From Streptomyces mutabilis (lineage in GTDB: Bacteria > Actinomycetota > Actinomycetes > Streptomycetales > Streptomycetaceae), in NCBI RefSeq assembly GCF_014649815.1, contig NZ_BMTT01000006.1, positions 124,001-188,000 of the forward strand: DNA of 64,000 nt. Reading direction: 5' to 3'. Positions 34,545 to 42,851 of this stretch are shown piece by piece (the first letter of the stretch is position 1; each line of letters starts with the position of its first letter). The notes under the pieces were generated by a model, which saw only the letters and a program-made list of their open reading frames with translations, searched no databases and was not told where the DNA came from. Both the position numbers and the translations under genes were made by a program.

Positions 34545-35243
34545 GTGACCGACGCGACGGAATACGCGATGACCCGCACGGCCCGGGAACTGCTGGAGAC
34601 GACCACCAGGGAACTCGCCCCCGACCCGGGGTCCAATCCCCTGGTCCCCCTGATCACCCGCGGCGAGGCCGACCGGTCCACCCTCGCCGCGCTCGCCCTG
34701 GAACAGCGCTGGGTGATCCCGGCGGACCGCCGCGCCTTCCTGCACCTGGCGGAACGGGCCGGCCCGGAGCCGGCCGCGTACTTCACCGCCCTGGCCGAGG
34801 GCGAGGCCCTGGCGGCGGAGCACCTGGAGGCGTTCGCGGCCGCGTGCGGGGTGGACGAGGCCCGGGCGGACGCGTACGACCCCCTGCCGGGCTGCCAGTC
34901 CTACCCCGCGTACGTCGCCTGGCTGGCCCTCAACGCGGAGCCGGCCGACGTCGTCCTCGCCGTCTCCGCCAACTTCTCGGCCTGGGGCGGCTACTGCGCC
35001 GCCATCGCCAAGGCCCTGCGCACCCACTACGCCTTCACCGACGAGGCCTGTGCCTTCTTCGACTTCTTCGCCGCGCCGGCCCCGGCTCTGGACCGTACGG
35101 CCACGGCGGCGGTCGAGGAGGCCCTGGGCGCGGGCCGCCTCGACGAGGACCGCGCACGCCGCTACGGCCGGCTGCTGCAGAGCTATGAGGCGCTGTTCTG
35201 GGCGACGCTGTGCCACCCCGCCCAGCCGGTCAGGCGGGGGTGA
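34545..35243 (+). CDS. TenA/PqqC-like haem-oxygenase-fold protein
   Basis: A 232-aa all-helical protein resembling TenA-family thiaminase II or transcriptional-enhancer-like proteins. Features: ALALEQRWVIPADRRAFLHLA, LPGCQSYPAYVAWLALN, and ANFSAWGGYCAAIAKALR, where TenA proteins carry active-site residues. The catalytic Cys position of true thiaminases is not obvious, so the enzyme activity is uncertain. The GTG at 34545 has GGAAGGG upstream. Its 3' end overlaps the convergent lectin gene by 14 bp. Confidence 0.65.
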   Translation: MTDATEYAMTRTARELLETTTRELAPDPGSNPLVPLITRGEADRSTLAALALEQRWVIPADRRAFLHLAERAGPEPAAYFTALAEGEALAAEHLEAFAAACGVDEARADAYDPLPGCQSYPAYVAWLALNAEPADVVLAVSANFSAWGGYCAAIAKALRTHYAFTDEACAFFDFFAAPAPALDRTATAAVEEALGAGRLDEDRARRYGRLLQSYEALFWATLCHPAQPVRRG

Positions 35244-36087
35244 GCCGCTTCCAGACCTGGGCGCCGGTGCCGTTGCACTCGTGGATCTGGACCTCGACGC
35301 CGTTGGTGAAGTTCGCGTAGGGCACGTCCAGGCACGCGCCGGACCGGGGGTTGGTGAAGGCGGCCGGGGTGGGCTGGTCGTAGCGCCACTCCTGGGCCCC
35401 CGTGCCGTTGCAGGTGTAGATCTGCACCTTGGTGCCGTTCGCCGTGCCCCCGTCGGCCACATCCAGGCACTTGCCCGAGTTCGGGTTCACCAGGGTGCCC
35501 TCGGACGTGGCCCTCCAGGTCTGGCCCAGGGAGCCGTTGCAGTCCCACAGCTGCACCCTCGTGGCGTCCTCCTTGCCGGCGCCGCTCACGTCCAGGCAGT
35601 GCTCGCCGCCGTCGGGGCTGTAGGTGAATTCCGCGGGCGCCGGGCCGGTCACGGTGAACGCGCACCAGGCGGCCCAGGCGGACGGGCCTTCGGGACCCTC
35701 GGCGCGGATCCGCCACTGGTAGTCACCCGGGTCGAACGTGCTGGCGGGGATCTGGAGTGCCCACCCGTGGCCCGCTCCCGTGTCGACCTGGAAGGTGCGG
35801 AACGGCTGCTCGCCGAGGCGCGCGAGCTCTATCGTCCCGTCCAGGCCGGGCTGGGCTTCCAGGCCCCTGACCGAGGCGGCGAACGTCGGTGAGGAACCGT
35901 TGGTGGTGCTGAACGTCGGCGGGGTCTCGGCGCCGCACTGCTGGAAGCCCGCGTAGGGGGCGGTGGAGATCCGCAGTGCCTCGGGGACGTCGGGGGTGGC
36001 GGCCCACGCGGTGCTGGGAAGGCCGAGAGCGAGGAGGGCGGCGGCCAGGCCCGCGGCCGCGGCGACCACGGAACGAATCCGTCTCAA
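35230..36087 (-). CDS. Secreted protein with ricin-type beta-trefoil lectin domain
   Basis: A 285-aa exported protein. The signal peptide is MRRIRSVVAAAAGLAAALL and ends near AWA-AT. The middle part, residues about 30-145, is a fibronectin/Ig-like beta domain (FDPGDYQWRIRAEGPEGPSA). The C-terminal half is a three-lobe ricin B lectin (CBM13) with repeated CLDV and QxW motifs (CLDVSGAGKEDATRVQLWDC, IYTCNGTGAQEWRY, VQIHECNGTGAQVWK). It probably binds a polysaccharide outside the cell. No catalytic domain is present. Confidence 0.88.
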   Translation of the reverse strand: MRRIRSVVAAAAGLAAALLALGLPSTAWAATPDVPEALRISTAPYAGFQQCGAETPPTFSTTNGSSPTFAASVRGLEAQPGLDGTIELARLGEQPFRTFQVDTGAGHGWALQIPASTFDPGDYQWRIRAEGPEGPSAWAAWCAFTVTGPAPAEFTYSPDGGEHCLDVSGAGKEDATRVQLWDCNGSLGQTWRATSEGTLVNPNSGKCLDVADGGTANGTKVQIYTCNGTGAQEWRYDQPTPAAFTNPRSGACLDVPYANFTNGVEVQIHECNGTGAQVWKRLTPA

Positions 36088-36228
36088 TTGACTACTCCGT
36101 CACAAGTCGATCAGTCGGTCGTTCAGGAGTCAAACACCGCCCCGAGTCCCCTGTCAGCCCTTCCGGTGCCGGCGTAAGGATTACGTCACATCCCCGTTCC
36201 CGCCGGCCGGGGCTGCCGTCGGGCGGGC

Positions 36229-36465
36229 CTACGGGGTGCCGCCGCTGCTGTGCGCGATGCACGCCACGTCGATCCGGTCGGCGAGCTTCGCGAGCTCGAT
36301 GGTCAGCGCGGCCACCGTGTCCTCGTCGAGCCCGTCCTCCCCCGCCTCGACGAGCCGGACCCACCGCCCGCCCACCGTACGCAGCAGCTTGCTGACATCG
36401 GCGGCGGCCACCTGCAGGGTCCCGCGGGCGTCGACGATCAGAGGCAGGGTCACTTCGCGGTTCAC
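36229..36465 (-). CDS. Conserved small protein (DUF6213-like)
   Basis: A 78-aa acidic protein: VNREVTLPLIVDARGTLQVA, then DVSKLLRTVGGRWVRLVEAG, then a helix TVAALTIELAKLADRIDVAC. It resembles a short protein conserved in Streptomyces (DUF6213 by memory). I chose the GTG at 36465, which leaves the natural start of the fold; the frame is open further upstream but without support. Function unknown. Confidence 0.65.
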   Translation of the reverse strand: MNREVTLPLIVDARGTLQVAAADVSKLLRTVGGRWVRLVEAGEDGLDEDTVAALTIELAKLADRIDVACIAHSSGGTP

Positions 36466-36490
36466 AGTCGGGATCGTAGTCGCGCGGGCA

Positions 36491-37876
36491 TCACGCACCC
36501 TGCCAAACCGTCGTGATGTTGCAGAACTCGCGGATTCCGTGCCCGGACAGCTCACGCCCGTACCCCGACCGCTTGACCCCGCCGAAGGGGAACGCCGGAT
36601 GGGACGCCGTCATCCCGTTCACGTACACGCTTCCCGCCTCCAGGTCCCGTACGAACCGGTCGACCTCGGCCTCGTCGCGGGTCCAGACGTTGGAACTCAG
36701 CCCGAAGTCGGTGTCGTTGGCGATCAGGACCGCCTCGTCGACGTCCGCCGCGCGGTAGAGCGTGGCGACCGGGCCGAAGGCCTCCTCGCGGTGGATGCGC
36801 ATCTCCCGGCCGATGCCGGCCAGGACGGTCGGCGGGTAGAACCAGCCGGGCCCGTCGGGACGCTCGCCGCCGCACAGCACGGTGGCGCCCGCGCGGACGG
36901 CGTCGCCGACCAGCTCCTCCAGGTCGTCCCGGCCCCGTTCGCTGGAGAGCGGGCCGACGTCGGTCTCCTCGTCCATCGGGTCACCGACCTTCAGCGCCCT
37001 CATGCCCGCGACAAAGCGTTCGGCGAAGGCGTCGTAGACGTCCGTGTGCACGATGAACCGCTTGGCGGCGATGCAGGACTGCCCCGCGTTCTGCGTCCGC
37101 GCGGTGACCGCGGTCCCGGCGGCCCGGTCCAGGTCGGCGGAGGGCATGACCACGTACGGGTCGCTGCCGCCCAGTTCCAGCACCGTCTTCTTGATCATCT
37201 CCCCGGAGGTGGAGGCGACCGCGCGGCCCGCGGGCTCGCTCCCGGTGAGGGTGGCCGCCTTCACCCGTTCGTCCCGCAGGATGTCGTCGACCGCGGCGGA
37301 GCCGATGAGCAGGGTCTGGAAGCAGCCCTCGGTGAAGCCCGCGCGGTGGAAGAGGTCCTCGAGGTACAGGGCGGTCTGCGGCACGTTCGAGGCGTGCTTG
37401 AGCAGTCCCACGTTGCCCGCCATCAGCGCGGGCGCGGCGAACCGCACCACCTGCCACAGCGGGAAGTTCCACGGCATCACCGCGAGCACGGGGCCGAGCG
37501 GCCGGTAGCGGACCAGGGCCCGGGAGGCGCCGGAGTCCTTCACATCGGACTCGGCCGGCTCCTCGTCGGCGAGCAGCTCCGCCGCGTGGTCGGCGTACCA
37601 GCGCATCGCCTTGACACACTTCGCTGCCTCCGCGCGGGCCTGCTTGACCGGCTTGCCCATCTCCGTGGTGATGACCTTGCCGATCTCGTCCTGGTCCGCC
37701 TCCAGGAGGTCGGCGGCGCGGTGCATGAGCCGGGACCGCTCGTCGAACGCCGTCGTGCGGTAGGTACGGAAAGTCGCCTCCGCGAGCTGGAGCCGGCGCT
37801 CGATCTCCTCCTCGCCCATGGCCTCGTACGTCCTGAGCGTCTCGCCGTTCGCCGGGTTCACCGTCGCGATGGGCAT
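36491..37876 (-). CDS. gabD: Succinate-semialdehyde dehydrogenase (NADP+)
   Basis: A 461-aa aldehyde dehydrogenase. It opens PIATVNPANGETLRTYEAMG, carries PLGPVLAVMPWNFPLWQV, the catalytic Glu in LELGGSDPYVV and the nucleophile Cys in NAGQSCIAAKRFIVH, and ends GHGIREFCNITTVW. The GMTASHPAFPFGGVKRSGYG segment near the C-terminus matches the GabD1-type subgroup that oxidises succinate semialdehyde in GABA degradation. It is a single gene without a GABA aminotransferase neighbour. Confidence 0.9.
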   Translation of the reverse strand: MPIATVNPANGETLRTYEAMGEEEIERRLQLAEATFRTYRTTAFDERSRLMHRAADLLEADQDEIGKVITTEMGKPVKQARAEAAKCVKAMRWYADHAAELLADEEPAESDVKDSGASRALVRYRPLGPVLAVMPWNFPLWQVVRFAAPALMAGNVGLLKHASNVPQTALYLEDLFHRAGFTEGCFQTLLIGSAAVDDILRDERVKAATLTGSEPAGRAVASTSGEMIKKTVLELGGSDPYVVMPSADLDRAAGTAVTARTQNAGQSCIAAKRFIVHTDVYDAFAERFVAGMRALKVGDPMDEETDVGPLSSERGRDDLEELVGDAVRAGATVLCGGERPDGPGWFYPPTVLAGIGREMRIHREEAFGPVATLYRAADVDEAVLIANDTDFGLSSNVWTRDEAEVDRFVRDLEAGSVYVNGMTASHPAFPFGGVKRSGYGRELSGHGIREFCNITTVWQGA

Positions 37877-37973
37877 GGCCGACCTCCCTGGGTGCGCGTT
37901 CGTGCTTCGACCTTGGCGCGCGGTGGGGGGCGCCGCAACGCGGACGGGTCCCGTCGCCGCCGGTCGACTCTCG

Positions 37974-38432
37974 TCAGTGCGAGTGCTCAGCCAGCCGGTC
38001 GAGAAACGCGGCCTGCGCCTTGACGATCACCTCGCGCGCCCGGTCCACCGCGAACCACGCCACCCGGTCCAGCTCCGGGAACTCCTCGATCCGTCCCGAC
38101 CGCGGCGGCCACTCCATGCGGAAGGTGCCGGGGACGACCTTCGCCGGGTCGAGGTCGGCCTCGACGGCCCACGCCGTGACCACCTTGCCGCCCGCCTGCC
38201 GCACCTCGCCGAGCGGTACGGCATCACCCTCGGGCGGCGGCAGCCCCAGCTCCTCCTCGAACTCGCGCCGGGCCGCCTCCCACGCGGGCTCCGCCGGGTC
38301 GTACTCGCCCTTCGGGATCGTCCACGCCCCCGCGTCGCCCCGGGCGTGGAAGGGGCCGCCCATGTGACCGAGCAGCACCTCGGTGCCCGCGGCGCCGGGC
38401 CGGTGCAGCAGCAGGCCCGCGCTGCGCCTCAC
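37974..38432 (-). CDS. NUDIX hydrolase
   Basis: A 152-aa protein with the Nudix box GEYDPAEPAWEAARREFEEE (G-x5-E-x7-REUxEE), preceded by VLLGHMGGPFHARGDAGAWT and followed by a beta-rich C-terminus. The GTG start at 38432 overlaps the stop of the DNA ligase gene (GTGA), so the two are co-translated. In Streptomyces this coupling hints at nucleotide clean-up or nucleic-acid repair, but the substrate is unknown. Confidence 0.88.
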   Translation of the reverse strand: MRRSAGLLLHRPGAAGTEVLLGHMGGPFHARGDAGAWTIPKGEYDPAEPAWEAARREFEEELGLPPPEGDAVPLGEVRQAGGKVVTAWAVEADLDPAKVVPGTFRMEWPPRSGRIEEFPELDRVAWFAVDRAREVIVKAQAAFLDRLAEHSH

Positions 38433-39967
38433 GGGGCCACTCCGGGATGGGCGGCGAGCAGCGCGTCCACCGTGTCCGCGTCCTCGGGGCGCTTGTCGTC
38501 GCGGTAGCGGAGCACGCGGGCGAAGCGGAGGGTGACGCCGGCCGGGTAGCGGGTGGAGCGCTGGAGGCCGTCGTAGGCGATCTCGACGACGAGTTCGGGG
38601 CGTACGGTCACGCCCCAGGGGTGCTCCTGGACGGCCAGTTCCTGGAGCCGTTCGGTCTGCCAGGCCAGCAGCGCGTCGGTCATGCCCTTGAAGGTCTTGC
38701 CGAGCATGGCGAAGGAGCCGTCGGCGGTGCGGGCGCCCAGGTGGAGGTTGGAGAGCTTGCCGGTACGGCGGCCGTGGCCCCACTCGGCGGCCAGGACGAC
38801 CAGGTCGAGGGTGTGGACGGGCTTCACCTTCAGCCAGGACGCGCCACGCCGGCCCGCGCTGTAGGCGGCGTCGAGCCCCTTGACCACGACGCCCTCGTGG
38901 CCGCGAGCCAGCGTCTCGGCCTGGAACTCCTCGGCGGCCCGCACCTCCTCCGGCCCCTTCACCACGGTGCGCCGCACCCGCGTCGGCTCGGGCACCAGCC
39001 GGGCCAGCTCCGCGTGCCGCTCGGTCAGCGGCAGGTCGAGCAGGTCGCGGCCGTCGACGGAGAGCGCGTCGAAGAACACGACGGAGACGGGCACCGTCCG
39101 CGCCGCCGTGGCGACGTCCGTGCGGGAGCCGACCCGCCCGGCGGTCTCCTGGAAGGACCGGGGGCGTCCGTCCGCGTCGAAGGAGATCACCTCGCCGTCG
39201 AGGACGAAACGCTCGCCGGGCAGTTCGAGGGCCGCCGCTCTCACCTCGGGCAGCCGGTCGGTGATGTCGTCGAGGGTGCGGGTGTAGAGCCGCACCGAGT
39301 CGCCGTCCCGGTGCACCTGGACGCGGATGCCGTCCAGCTTCTCCTCGACCGCGCAGGCGCCCAGCTTGCCGACCGCCTCGGCGACCGACGACGCGCTGTG
39401 CGCCAGCATCGGCAGGACCGGGCGGCCCACGGTGAGCCGGAACCGGTCCAGGGCGCCGGGCCCTTCGGCGAGCAGGGCCTCGGCCACCGTCTGCAGCGAA
39501 CCGGCCAGCATCACCGCGCGCCGTACGTCGGCGGGTGGCGCTCCGGTCGCCGCGGCCAGGCCCTCGACGGCCGCCGCGTCCAGGGCACCCTGCCGGATCT
39601 CACCGGTGAGCAGCCCGATCAGGAAGCGCTGCTCGTCCTCGGTGGCCGCGCCCATCAGCTCGCCGACGAGCCGTGTCCGCTCGGCCTGCGAGCCGGCGCC
39701 GGACACGGCGCCGAGCCGGGTGAGCCGGGCGTCCACGTCGCGCACCGTCAGGGTCGGCTCGGCGGCCGGGGGGACCGGGCGGCTCAGCACCTTCCAGCCG
39801 ACGCCGATCCGGCCCTGGGGGAGCCGTCCCGCGAGGTAGGGGATGACGACCGGCACGTCGTCCGGTTCCGTGTGCCGGAACAGTTCCGCGAGCAGGGCGG
39901 TCTTCCGGGACCGCGCCGAGGTGGCGGCGACCTCCCGGGACACCTGGGCCAACCGGACGAGCAGCAT
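38429..39967 (-). CDS. ATP-dependent DNA ligase (LigB-type)
   Basis: A 512-aa ligase. The N-terminal DNA-binding domain occupies residues about 1-190. The nucleotidyltransferase core has the nucleophilic lysine Lys210 in VEEKLDGIRVQVH, then FVLDGEVISFDADG, EGVVVKGLDAAYSAG and SWLKVKPV. The OB domain ends with ARVLRYRDDKRPEDADTVDA. It matches the actinobacterial LigB group, accessory to the NAD-dependent LigA. The ATG at 39967 starts at MLLVRLAQVSREVAATSARS, and upstream frame extension is not supported. Confidence 0.92.
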   Translation of the reverse strand: MLLVRLAQVSREVAATSARSRKTALLAELFRHTEPDDVPVVIPYLAGRLPQGRIGVGWKVLSRPVPPAAEPTLTVRDVDARLTRLGAVSGAGSQAERTRLVGELMGAATEDEQRFLIGLLTGEIRQGALDAAAVEGLAAATGAPPADVRRAVMLAGSLQTVAEALLAEGPGALDRFRLTVGRPVLPMLAHSASSVAEAVGKLGACAVEEKLDGIRVQVHRDGDSVRLYTRTLDDITDRLPEVRAAALELPGERFVLDGEVISFDADGRPRSFQETAGRVGSRTDVATAARTVPVSVVFFDALSVDGRDLLDLPLTERHAELARLVPEPTRVRRTVVKGPEEVRAAEEFQAETLARGHEGVVVKGLDAAYSAGRRGASWLKVKPVHTLDLVVLAAEWGHGRRTGKLSNLHLGARTADGSFAMLGKTFKGMTDALLAWQTERLQELAVQEHPWGVTVRPELVVEIAYDGLQRSTRYPAGVTLRFARVLRYRDDKRPEDADTVDALLAAHPGVAP

Positions 39968-40118
39968 GCAGTCAGAGTGCACCGGGGAGGGCCGGAACAC
40001 ACCTGCGGACGGCCCCGAGCTCCCCGCCGGATGGCTGTGCGGGGCAGACCCGCCGGGGCCTCCGTCCACGGATGCTTCCTCCGCGATGCTCCCCCGACGC
40101 CCCTAGTCCCCGACGCCC

Positions 40119-41084
40119 CTACTCCGCGACGGCCGCGTCCAGGTCCGACATGATCAGGTCGCCGACGACGGCCGATGCCGCGCGGTAGCCGCCGCTCGCC
40201 GCGTGGACGACCTGCTCGGCGAAGCCCATCGCGTTGCCGGCGGTCCACACGCCGGGCACGGAGGTCCGGCCCGTCGGGTCCACCACGGGGTAGGCCCCGA
40301 CCGGGGTCTCCCGCAGCTCGGCGCCGAGCCGCTCCATCAGGCCGGTCTGCGGTACGGCCTTCGGCGCGACGAACACCACCGAGCGGCCGTGGACCGTGCC
40401 GTCCGCCAGCCGCACTCCGGTGAGCCGGTCGTTCTCGGTCCGCAGGTCGGCGACCTCGCCGGGCACCACCTGGACTCCGGCCGCGGCGAGCCGGCGCAGG
40501 TCGTCGTCGGACAGTTCATCCTCGGCGACGGTGTGCAGGAAGAGGGTCACGTCGTCGGACCAGCCGGACACCATCAGCGCCTGGTGCACGCTCATCGGGC
40601 TCGTGGCGAGGACGCCGAAGCGCTCGTCGCGCACCTCCCAGCCGTGGCAGAACGGGCAGTGCAGCACGTCCCGGCCGAACCGCTCGGCGACGCCGGGGAC
40701 CGGAGGCAGTTCGTCCTTGAGCCCGGTGGTGACGATCAGCCGATGTGCGCGCACGGTCCGCCCGCCGGCCAGCGACACGGTGAAGTCGGCGTCCCGCGTC
40801 ACGTCCACCGCCCGGTCGCGGACGAGCTCGACGCCGTACCGCGCGATCTCCTGTCGGCCCAGCGCCAGGAACTCCGCCGGTGCCATCCCGTCCCGGGTCA
40901 GGAAACCCTGCATGTGGTCCGAGGGCGCGTTGCGCGGCTCACCGGCGTCGACGACCAGGGCGCGCAGCCGCGAGCGGCCCAGGACGAGCGCGGCGGACAG
41001 TCCGGCCGCGCCCCCGCCCACGACGACGACGTCGTACCGGTCGTTGTCGGTGGACTCATTGTTGCGGTCCTTGTTACGGGTCAC
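40119..41084 (-). CDS. FAD-dependent pyridine nucleotide-disulfide oxidoreductase (thioredoxin-reductase-like)
   Basis: A 321-aa two-dinucleotide-domain flavoprotein. The FAD loop is YDVVVVGGGAAGLSAALVLG, the GLKDELPPVPGVAERFG stretch is family-typical, and the C-terminal FAD motif is GVWTAGNAMGFAEQVV. A CPFCHGWEV segment gives a CxxC pair. The second dinucleotide-binding region is weak (FGVLATSPMSVHQAL), which suggests reduced or altered NADPH use. The GTG at 41084 is preceded by GGAGG eight bases upstream. It is divergent from an XRE-cupin regulator, which likely controls it. Confidence 0.88.
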   Translation of the reverse strand: MTRNKDRNNESTDNDRYDVVVVGGGAAGLSAALVLGRSRLRALVVDAGEPRNAPSDHMQGFLTRDGMAPAEFLALGRQEIARYGVELVRDRAVDVTRDADFTVSLAGGRTVRAHRLIVTTGLKDELPPVPGVAERFGRDVLHCPFCHGWEVRDERFGVLATSPMSVHQALMVSGWSDDVTLFLHTVAEDELSDDDLRRLAAAGVQVVPGEVADLRTENDRLTGVRLADGTVHGRSVVFVAPKAVPQTGLMERLGAELRETPVGAYPVVDPTGRTSVPGVWTAGNAMGFAEQVVHAASGGYRAASAVVGDLIMSDLDAAVAE

Positions 41085-41125
41085 GGTGACCACCTCCACG
41101 GACAAGGTCGCTCGACATCGCGGGA

Positions 41126-41160
41126 TTGACAAACGAACTTGCCGGTTCTGCAATAAGTGC
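41126..41160 (+). promoter_or_regulatory. Promoter giving a probable leaderless mRNA for the XRE-cupin gene
   Basis: TTGACA (41126-41131), 17-bp spacer, TGCAAT (41149-41154), and the ATG at 41161 only seven bases after the -10 box. With normal spacing transcription starts at or within a base or two of the ATG. Confidence 0.55.
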
Positions 41161-41733
41161 ATGACTGCAGACGATGTTCTCGCCGGTGTCGGACCCAGGC
41201 TCCGACAGGTGCGCAAGGAACGGGAGGTGACCTTGGCGGCGCTGTCCGAGACGACCGGCATCTCGGTGAGCACCCTGTCGCGACTGGAGTCGGGACTGCG
41301 CAAGCCGAGCCTCGAACTCCTGCTGCCGATCGCCCAGGCCCACCAGGTGCCGCTGGACGAGCTGGTCGGTGCCCCGCCGGTCGGCGACCCGAGGGTGCGG
41401 GCCAAGCCGATCGTCCGCCACGGCCGCACCCACTGGCCCCTCACCCGCCAGCCGGGCGGACTGCAGGCGTTCAAGGTGCTGGTGCCGCAGCGCAAGGAGG
41501 AGCCGGAACCGCGGACCCATGAGGGCTACGAGTGGCTGTACGTCCTCTCAGGCCGGCTGCGGCTGGTCCTCGGCGACCACGACGTGGTGCTGTCGGCGGG
41601 GGAGGCCGCGGAGTTCGACACCAGGGTCCCGCACTGGTTCGGGTCGACGGGGGAGGGGCCGGTGGAGTTCCTGAGCCTGTTCGGTCCGCAGGGGGAGCGG
41701 ATGCACGTACGGGCGCGTCCCGCGCAGGTGTGA
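41161..41733 (+). CDS. XRE-family regulator with cupin sensor domain
   Basis: A 190-aa regulator. The N-terminal HTH contains LRQVRKEREVTLAALSETTG and ISVSTLSRLESGLRKPS. The C-terminal cupin barrel has HEGYEWLYVLSGRLRLVLGD and FDTRVPHWFGSTGEG, with the His/Glu pattern of a metal or small-molecule site. The ATG at 41161 lies at the predicted transcription start. Because it is divergent from a flavin reductase with only 76 bp between them, it probably controls both genes. Confidence 0.9.
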   Translation: MTADDVLAGVGPRLRQVRKEREVTLAALSETTGISVSTLSRLESGLRKPSLELLLPIAQAHQVPLDELVGAPPVGDPRVRAKPIVRHGRTHWPLTRQPGGLQAFKVLVPQRKEEPEPRTHEGYEWLYVLSGRLRLVLGDHDVVLSAGEAAEFDTRVPHWFGSTGEGPVEFLSLFGPQGERMHVRARPAQV

Positions 41734-41811
41734 CCCGCGAGGGCGCGATCCGGGCGGACGCCCCCCGCGAGGCCGTGGCTGCGACTCCTCACGAGCTGTT
41801 CCCTGATTGGC

Positions 41812-41823
41812 AAGCGACCGCTT
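41812..41823. promoter_or_regulatory. Candidate operator for the quinone oxidoreductase-acyl-CoA dehydrogenase operon
   Basis: AAGCG-AC-CGCTT is a perfect inverted repeat 48 bp before the ATG at 41871, of the style used by TetR-type regulators of acyl-CoA operons. The regulator is not adjacent. Confidence 0.45.
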
Positions 41824-41870
41824 AGTATGTGGAGGATCCGGTCGGACGACGCAGTCGGTGGAGGCCCCGC

Positions 41871-42851
41871 ATGCAGGCATGGCAGGTGCACGAGAACGGC
41901 GAGCCGGGCGAGGTGATGCGCCTCGCGGACGTGGCGCCACCGACCCCCGGCGAGGGCCAGGTCCTGCTGAGGGTCCGCGCCGCGAACATCAACTTCCCGG
42001 ACGCGCTGCTGTGCCGGGGCCAGTACCAGGTCAGGCCGCCGCTGCCGTTCACGCCGGGCGTGGAGATCTGCGGCGAGACCGAGGACGGCCGGCGCGTGAT
42101 CGCCAACCCGGCGCTGCCGCACGGCGGCTTCGCCGAGTACGCGCTCGCGGACGCCCGCGCCCTGCTGCCCGCGCCGGACGCCCTGGACGACGCCGAGGCC
42201 GCCGCCCTGCACATCGGCTACCAGACAGGCTGGTTCGGTCTGCACCGCCGGGCCCGGCTGGAGGCCGGCGAGACGCTGCTCGTCCACGCCGCCGCCGGAG
42301 GGGTCGGCAGCGCGGCCGTGCAGCTCGGCAAGGCCGCCGGCGCCACCGTCATCGGTGTCGTCGGCGGCTCCGACAAGGCGGCCGTCGCCCGCGAGCTGGG
42401 CTGCGACGTGGTCGTCGACCGGCACGCCGAGGACGTCATCGCGGCCGTCAAGGAGGCGACCGGCGGCCGGGGTGCCGACGTGATCTACGACCCGGTGGGC
42501 GGCCAGGCCTACGCCCAGTCCGCCAAGGTCGTCGCCTTCGAGGGCCGGATCGTCGTCGTCGGCTTCGCGAGCGGCACGATCCCCAGCCCCGCGCTGAACC
42601 ACGCCCTGGTGAAGAACTACGCGATCCTCGGCCTGCACTGGGGCCTGTACAACACCAAGAACCCGAAGCTGGTCCAGCACTGCCACGAGCAGCTCACCGA
42701 ACTGGCCGTGCGGGGCGCGATCAAGCCGCTGGTGAGCGAGCGGGTGCCGCTCTCCGGCGCCGCCGACGCCGTGCAGCGCGTCGCCGACGGCAGGACGACC
42801 GGCCGCGTGGCCGTCGTACCGGAGAACCTGGAGAAGGGAGCCGCCGCATGA
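41871..42851 (+). CDS. NADPH:quinone oxidoreductase (MDR family)
   Basis: A 326-aa medium-chain dehydrogenase/reductase without zinc ligands. It shows ANINFPDALLCRGQYQVRPP, LPFTPGVEICGE, the GxGxxG-like cofactor loop HAAAGGVGSAAVQLGKAAGA, and the ADVIYDPVGGQAYAQSAKVV segment. The real start is the ATG at 41871 (QAWQVHENGEPGEVMRLAD). It is the first gene of an operon with two acyl-CoA dehydrogenases (4-bp overlaps), so it may reduce an enoyl or quinone-like intermediate of that pathway; the substrate is unproven. Confidence 0.88.
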   Translation: MQAWQVHENGEPGEVMRLADVAPPTPGEGQVLLRVRAANINFPDALLCRGQYQVRPPLPFTPGVEICGETEDGRRVIANPALPHGGFAEYALADARALLPAPDALDDAEAAALHIGYQTGWFGLHRRARLEAGETLLVHAAAGGVGSAAVQLGKAAGATVIGVVGGSDKAAVARELGCDVVVDRHAEDVIAAVKEATGGRGADVIYDPVGGQAYAQSAKVVAFEGRIVVVGFASGTIPSPALNHALVKNYAILGLHWGLYNTKNPKLVQHCHEQLTELAVRGAIKPLVSERVPLSGAADAVQRVADGRTTGRVAVVPENLEKGAAA

